DNA of 64,000 bases. Origin: Nonomuraea dietziae. GTDB taxonomy: Bacteria > Actinomycetota > Actinomycetes > Streptosporangiales > Streptosporangiaceae. Position numbers and translations under genes: made by a program. Shown piece by piece: positions 60,042 through 64,000 of this stretch. Position 1 is the stretch's first letter; each line of letters starts with the position of its first letter. The stretch is from NCBI RefSeq assembly GCF_014195505.1, contig NZ_JACIBV010000001.1, positions 2,170,001 through 2,234,000 of the forward strand, written 5' to 3'. The notes beneath the pieces are model-generated. The model saw only the letters and a program-made list of their open reading frames with translations, was not told the DNA's origin and searched no databases.

Positions 60042-60956
60042 TCACCCTTTCGAGAGGGCCTGGACGACCCGGGAGGGGCTGGGACGGCCGAGCCGCTCGG
60101 CGAGCCAGACGCTGGTGGCGACGAGCTTGCCGAGGTCGAGTCCTGTGTCGATGCCGAGCCCTCGCAGCATCCAGACCAGGTCCTCGGTGGCGAGGTTGCC
60201 GGTGGCCGACTCGGCGTAGGGGCAGCCGCCGATGCCTCCGGTGGAGGCGTCGACGACGGTGACGCCCGCCCTGAGCGCGGCGAGCGTGTTGGCCAGTGCC
60301 TGGCCGTAGGTGTCGTGGAAGTGGACGGCGAGCCTGGAGGGGTCGCCGAAGGCCTCGACGAGCGCGGTGGCGTGACCGGGCGTGCCCACGCCGATGGTGT
60401 CGCCGAGGGACAGCTCGTGGCAGCCGAGGTCGAGCAGCCTGGTGCCGACGCGCACGACCTGCTCGATCGGGGTCGGGCCCTCCCACGGGTCGCCGAAGAC
60501 CATCGAGACGTAGGCGCGCACCTTCACCCCCGCCTCCAGGGCGCGGGCGATGACCGGCTCGAACATGTCGAACTGGGTCTCGAGGCTCCTGTTGAGGTTC
60601 TTGGCGGCGAAGGTCTCGGTGGCGCTGGCGAAGACCGCCACCTCGTCGACGCCGCTCTCCAGGGCCCTGTCCAGGCCCCGCTCGTTGGGCACCAGCACCG
60701 GGTAGCGGATGCCCGGCCGCCGCTTGAGCGTCGCGAGCAGCTCGCCGGAGTCGGCCAGCTGCGGCACCCACTTCGGGTGCACGAAGCTGGTCGCCTCGAT
60801 CACCCGGTGCCCCGCGTCGGCGAGCCTGTCGATGAACTCGGCCTTCACCTCGACCGGGATGACCGCCTTCTCGTTCTGCAGGCCGTCGCGCGGCCCCACC
60901 TCGTAGACCGTCACCCGCTCGGGGAGACCGTCGATTCTGAACGGCACGCCTCTCAC
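60042..60956 (-). CDS. Hydroxymethylglutaryl-CoA lyase
   Basis: A 304-residue TIM-barrel lyase that splits HMG-CoA into acetoacetate and acetyl-CoA. EVGPRDGLQNEK near residue 20 (Arg/Asp metal site), ATSFVHPKWVPQ near 55, VAVFASATETFAAKNLN near 105, HFHDTYGQALANTLAAL near 220 (His metal ligands) and GGIGGCPYAESATGNLATED near 250 (catalytic Cys loop) are all present. GTG 60956 overlaps the carboxylase alpha stop. It is the last step of leucine degradation. Confidence 0.95.
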   Translation of the reverse strand: MRGVPFRIDGLPERVTVYEVGPRDGLQNEKAVIPVEVKAEFIDRLADAGHRVIEATSFVHPKWVPQLADSGELLATLKRRPGIRYPVLVPNERGLDRALESGVDEVAVFASATETFAAKNLNRSLETQFDMFEPVIARALEAGVKVRAYVSMVFGDPWEGPTPIEQVVRVGTRLLDLGCHELSLGDTIGVGTPGHATALVEAFGDPSRLAVHFHDTYGQALANTLAALRAGVTVVDASTGGIGGCPYAESATGNLATEDLVWMLRGLGIDTGLDLGKLVATSVWLAERLGRPSPSRVVQALSKG

Positions 60957-62926
60957 TCCTCCGTGTCGACGACGGCCAGGACCGCGTCCATGTCGACGGA
61001 CTGTCCCGCCTTGACAGGCAGCTCGGAGATCACGCCCGCCATGGGCGCGGTGACGGTGTGCTCCATCTTCATCGCCTCCACGATGACCAGCGGCTGGCCT
61101 TCGCTCACCTGGTCGCCCTGCGAGACCTTGACCAGCAGGACGGTGCCGGGCATGGGGCTGCGCACCACGCCGTCGCCCGCGCCCGCCGCGCCCGCCCTGT
61201 CGCCGGGGTCACCGATCCTGTGCCTGGTCAGCGCCCATGCCTGTCCTTCACGCCCGAGCCACAGCGTCTCCCCTTCGCGGGCCGCCGTGAACCGGAAGGC
61301 GCGCCCGCCGAGGGTGACGGCCAGCTCGCCCCCCTCGGCCACCGCCCTGGCGCCCACGATCCGAGCAGGCGCGGCCTGGGCGCCCACTGCGCCGGAGCCG
61401 TCGGAGGGGGAGGCGGCGGGCAGGCGGACCTCCGCGCCGGAGGCGGGCAGCCCGCGCACTCCGACCTCGTGGATCCCGTCGCGTGACTCCAGCCGCCAGG
61501 TGGTCCAGGCGGGCTCCCCCACCCGCCAGCCGTCGGCGATCTCCCATGGGTCCTTCGCCCGGGGCGTGGTGTGGAAGGCCAGCGCGGCGGCGGCCAGCAC
61601 CTCGTCAGGGACGGGCGCGGCCAGCGGGAGCGACGGCAGCACCCTCTCGACCAAACCGGTGTCCAGCGCGCCCGCGACGACGTCCGGCTCGGCGAGCAGC
61701 GCCCGCAGGAACGGGATGTTCGTCGTCACACCCAGCACGGCGGCCGATCCCAGCGCCCTGTCCAGCGACCGCAGCGCGGAGGAGCGGTCCTCGGCCCACG
61801 CGATCACCTTCGACAGCATCGGGTCGAAGTCGCTACCGACGACCAGCCCCTCGGTCAGCGAGGAGTCGACCCTGACGTCCGAGGGCTCGCGCAGGGCCAG
61901 CACCCGCCCGCCTGTGGGCAGGAAGCCGCGCGCGGGGTCCTCGGCGTAGACGCGCGCCTCGACGGCGTGGCCGCGCAGCCGTACCGAGTCCTGGCCGAAG
62001 GGCAGCGGCTCGCCCGCGGCCACCCGGACCTGCAGCTCCACCAGGTCGAGGCCGGTGACCAGCTCGGTCACGGGGTGCTCGACCTGCAGCCTGGTGTTCA
62101 TCTCCATGAAGTGGTAGTCGCCCGAGCGCCCGTCGACGATGAACTCGACGGTGCCCGCGCCGGTGTAGCCGACCGAGCGGGCCGCCTCGACGGCCGCCGC
62201 CCCCATCGCCTGGCGCCTCTCGGCGGTGACGAAGGGCGAGGGCGCCTCCTCGATGATCTTCTGGTGGCGGCGCTGGAGGCTGCACTCGCGCTCGCCCAGG
62301 TGCACGACGTTGCCGTGCGCGTCGGCGAGCACCTGGATCTCGATGTGCCTGGGGTTCTCGATGTAGCGCTCGATCAGCAGGGTGCCGTCGCCGAAGGCCG
62401 CCTCCGCCGTACGGCGGGCGGAGGCGAGCGCCTCGGGCAGCTCGGCCGCCGACCGCACCAGCACCATGCCCTTGCCGCCGCCGCCGGCCGACGGCTTGAT
62501 CAGCGCGGGGAAGTCGTTCCACGAGGCCAGGTCGGAGATGCCGCCGGGCACGACGGGCACGCCCGCCGCCGCGACGGTCCGCTTGGCGCGGATCTTGTCG
62601 CCCATCGCCTCGATCGCCTCGGCGGGCGGGCCGATGAAGGCCAGGCCCTCGGCCGCGCACCTGCGGGCGAACTCGGCGTTCTCGGCCAGGAACCCGTAGC
62701 CGGGGTGGACGGCCTGCGCCCCCGACGACTGCGCCGCCGCGATCACCGCCTCCATGTCCAGGTATCTCGGGACCCGGAGCGCGTGGTCGGCCAGGCGCAC
62801 GTGGAGCGCGCCCGCGTCCGCCTCGACGTAGACGGCGACCGAGGCGATGCCCATGGAGCGGAGCGTGCGGATGATCCGCACGGCGATCTCGCCCCTGTTC
62901 GCGATCAGTACGGTGCTGAACATCAT
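60953..62926 (-). CDS. Methylcrotonyl-CoA carboxylase alpha subunit (biotin carboxylase + BCCP)
   Basis: A 657-residue fused subunit. VLIANRGEIAVRIIRT begins the biotin carboxylase; HPGYGFLAENAEFA near 74, KPSAGGGGKGM near 150 (ATP loop) and EMNTRLQVEHPVTELVTG near 280 follow. IVEAMKMEH near 615 is the biotinyl-Lys site. Unlike the alpha subunit at 22823, there is no insert before the ATP loop. ATG 62926 overlaps the beta-subunit stop (a second ATG follows at once). The HMG-CoA lyase and acyl-CoA dehydrogenase beside it identify the leucine pathway. Confidence 0.94.
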   Translation of the reverse strand: MMFSTVLIANRGEIAVRIIRTLRSMGIASVAVYVEADAGALHVRLADHALRVPRYLDMEAVIAAAQSSGAQAVHPGYGFLAENAEFARRCAAEGLAFIGPPAEAIEAMGDKIRAKRTVAAAGVPVVPGGISDLASWNDFPALIKPSAGGGGKGMVLVRSAAELPEALASARRTAEAAFGDGTLLIERYIENPRHIEIQVLADAHGNVVHLGERECSLQRRHQKIIEEAPSPFVTAERRQAMGAAAVEAARSVGYTGAGTVEFIVDGRSGDYHFMEMNTRLQVEHPVTELVTGLDLVELQVRVAAGEPLPFGQDSVRLRGHAVEARVYAEDPARGFLPTGGRVLALREPSDVRVDSSLTEGLVVGSDFDPMLSKVIAWAEDRSSALRSLDRALGSAAVLGVTTNIPFLRALLAEPDVVAGALDTGLVERVLPSLPLAAPVPDEVLAAAALAFHTTPRAKDPWEIADGWRVGEPAWTTWRLESRDGIHEVGVRGLPASGAEVRLPAASPSDGSGAVGAQAAPARIVGARAVAEGGELAVTLGGRAFRFTAAREGETLWLGREGQAWALTRHRIGDPGDRAGAAGAGDGVVRSPMPGTVLLVKVSQGDQVSEGQPLVIVEAMKMEHTVTAPMAGVISELPVKAGQSVDMDAVLAVVDTEE

Positions 62927-64000
62927 CACATCCGGAAGACGCCGTAGCCGATGGGGTCGAGCGGCGCGTTGGCCGCCGCCGACAGCCCGAGTCCGAGGAC
63001 GGTGCGGGTGTCGATGGGGTCGATCACCCCGTCGTCCCAGAGCCTGGCCGTCGAGTAGTAGGGGTTGCCCTGGTGCTCGTACTGCGCCCTGATGGCGTCG
63101 GCGTCCGCGTTGCCGACCGTGGTGAGCACGGTGGCCGCCTGCTCGCCGCCCATCACCGAGATGCGGGCGTTCGGCCACATCCACAGGAACCTGGGCGAGT
63201 ATGCCCTGCCCGCCATCGCGTAGTTGCCCGCGCCGAACGACCCGCCGATCACGACGGTGAACTTCGGCACCCGCGCGCACGACACCGCGGTCACCATCTT
63301 CGCGCCGTGCTTGGCGATGCCGCCTGCCTCGTAGGCCTTGCCGACCATGAAGCCGCTGATGTTCTGCAGGAAGACCAGGGGAATCTTCCGCCGGTCGCAC
63401 AGCTCGATGAAGTGCGCGCCCTTCAGCGCCGACTCGCTGAACAGGATGCCGTTGTTGGCCACGATCCCGACGGGGTGGCCGTGGATGTGGGCGAAGCCCG
63501 TGACCAGCGTGGTGCCGTACTCGGCCTTGAACTCCAGGAAGCGGGAGCCGTCGACGATCCGTCGCACCACCTCGCGCACGTCGTACGGCGTGCGGGGGTC
63601 GGGCGGCACGATGCCGTACAGCTCCTGCGGGTCTAGGTGCGGCTCCTCCGGGTCGGCGCGCTGCCACGGCGAGTCGGACCTGGGAGCGAGCGTGGCGACG
63701 ATGTCGCGGACGATGGCCAGCGCGTGCGCGTCGTCCTCGGCGAGGTGGTCGGTGACGCCGCTGACGCGGGCGTGCAGGTCGCCCCCTCCGAGCTCCTCGG
63801 CGGTGACCTCCTCGCCGGTGGCGGCCTTCACCAGCGGGGGCCCGCCGAGGAAGATCGTGCCCTGCTCGCGCACGATGACGGCCTCGTCGCTCATCGCGGG
63901 GACGTAGGCGCCGCCTGCCGTGCAGGAGCCGAGGACGGCGGCGATCTGCGGGATGCCGCGCGCCGACATCGTCGCCTGGTTGTAGAAGATGCGGCCGAAG
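62926..64000 (-). CDS. Methylcrotonyl-CoA carboxylase beta subunit, C-terminal part
   Basis: The gene continues beyond base 64000, so only about 357 C-terminal residues are visible. [35 protein letters not shown], broken here by Met, is the carboxyltransferase region; [30 protein letters not shown] and [26 protein letters not shown] follow. The form [20 protein letters not shown] and [20 protein letters not shown] is that of MCC beta. Its stop overlaps the alpha-subunit start. The pair carboxylates 3-methylcrotonyl-CoA to 3-methylglutaconyl-CoA. Confidence 0.94.
   Translation of the reverse strand, partial: FGRIFYNQATMSARGIPQIAAVLGSCTAGGAYVPAMSDEAVIVREQGTIFLGGPPLVKAATGEEVTAEELGGGDLHARVSGVTDHLAEDDAHALAIVRDIVATLAPRSDSPWQRADPEEPHLDPQELYGIVPPDPRTPYDVREVVRRIVDGSRFLEFKAEYGTTLVTGFAHIHGHPVGIVANNGILFSESALKGAHFIELCDRRKIPLVFLQNISGFMVGKAYEAGGIAKHGAKMVTAVSCARVPKFTVVIGGSFGAGNYAMAGRAYSPRFLWMWPNARISVMGGEQAATVLTTVGNADADAIRAQYEHQGNPYYSTARLWDDGVIDPIDTRTVLGLGLSAAANAPLDPIGYGVFRM

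Noticed and set aside
1..64000. tRNA, rRNA, riboswitch, integrase or prophage genes
   Set aside because: No recognisable cloverleaf with a conserved T-loop, no rRNA segment, no known riboswitch core and no phage or transposase proteins were found on either strand by reading; a covariance-model scan was not possible.

Overview
The window is typical chromosomal DNA of a high-GC, mycelial-type actinomycete. Codon third positions are almost all G or C, and GTG/TTG starts are common. Many genes lack a leader, with a -10-like TANNNT 6-10 bases before the start codon. Typical actinobacterial families are present: a Scr1/DUF5753-type XRE regulator module, a PASTA-less Ser/Thr kinase, a LAL regulator, HxlR-SCP2 and an Ic-type aspartate aminotransferase. 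The gene content suggests Streptosporangiales (Nonomuraea-like), but that placement is an inference. No rRNA, tRNA, CRISPR array, transposase or prophage was seen.

Layout: 1-4015 (minus) holds succinate dehydrogenase sdhA-sdhB, a small four-cysteine protein and a cytochrome oxidase subunit I. 4128-9097 is a divergent sugar-acid catabolic locus: SDR and IlvD/Edd dehydratase on the minus strand; IclR regulator, SMP-30 lactonase and FAH-type hydrolase on the plus strand. 9138-15640 holds a secreted Cys-repeat protein, a TetR/MFS pair with a palindromic operator, DUF3293, a candidate 25-aa small ORF, a methyltransferase and an aspartate aminotransferase. 15761-20339 holds a zinc-ribbon membrane protein, a GlcD-like FAD oxidase coupled to a chloramphenicol-phosphotransferase-like kinase, and a membrane Ser/Thr kinase ending at a strong terminator. 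20581-27185 is a TetR-led, translationally coupled operon matching the acyclic terpene utilisation (Atu) set: carboxylase beta and alpha, enoyl-CoA hydratase and AtuA. A decayed ROK kinase follows, then a GNAT, then a phosphotransferase/acyl-CoA dehydrogenase pair that mirrors the fused human ACAD10/11.

30859-32356 is an XRE/DUF5753 regulator with two small companion proteins and a shared CAATTGC motif. 32399-36965 is a Nik/Opp/Cnt-type ABC uptake operon under a Zur-like box. 36991-43001 (minus) runs from a two-component system through a GT2-GtrA protein to a GT39 mannosyltransferase-like protein, then a TetR. 43035-48469 holds a PYROXD2-like oxidoreductase, a divergent LysR/YeiH pair, and psuG-psuK for pseudouridine breakdown. 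48538-53144 has two large proteins of unclear role: an 823-aa repeat-bearing protein with a possible sigma-4-like domain, and a P-loop NTPase fused to a SUKH-4-like domain. 53271-55059 is a tautomerase/RidA/HxlR-SCP2 group. 55285-58375 is a LAL-type LuxR regulator broken by a one-base frameshift. 58900-64000 is a leucine-degradation (Liu) operon: acyl-CoA dehydrogenase, HMG-CoA lyase, and methylcrotonyl-CoA carboxylase alpha and beta (cut by the window edge).

The overall theme is acyl-CoA, branched-chain, terpenoid and sugar-acid catabolism with dense regulator content. The less ordinary items are two tandem duplications at gene 3' ends, the Zur-like control of a metallophore/nickel-type ABC system, the NTPase-SUKH-4 fusion, the 39-bp in-frame repeat array, and the XRE-linked CAATTGC sites. 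None can be declared a new system from sequence reading alone.
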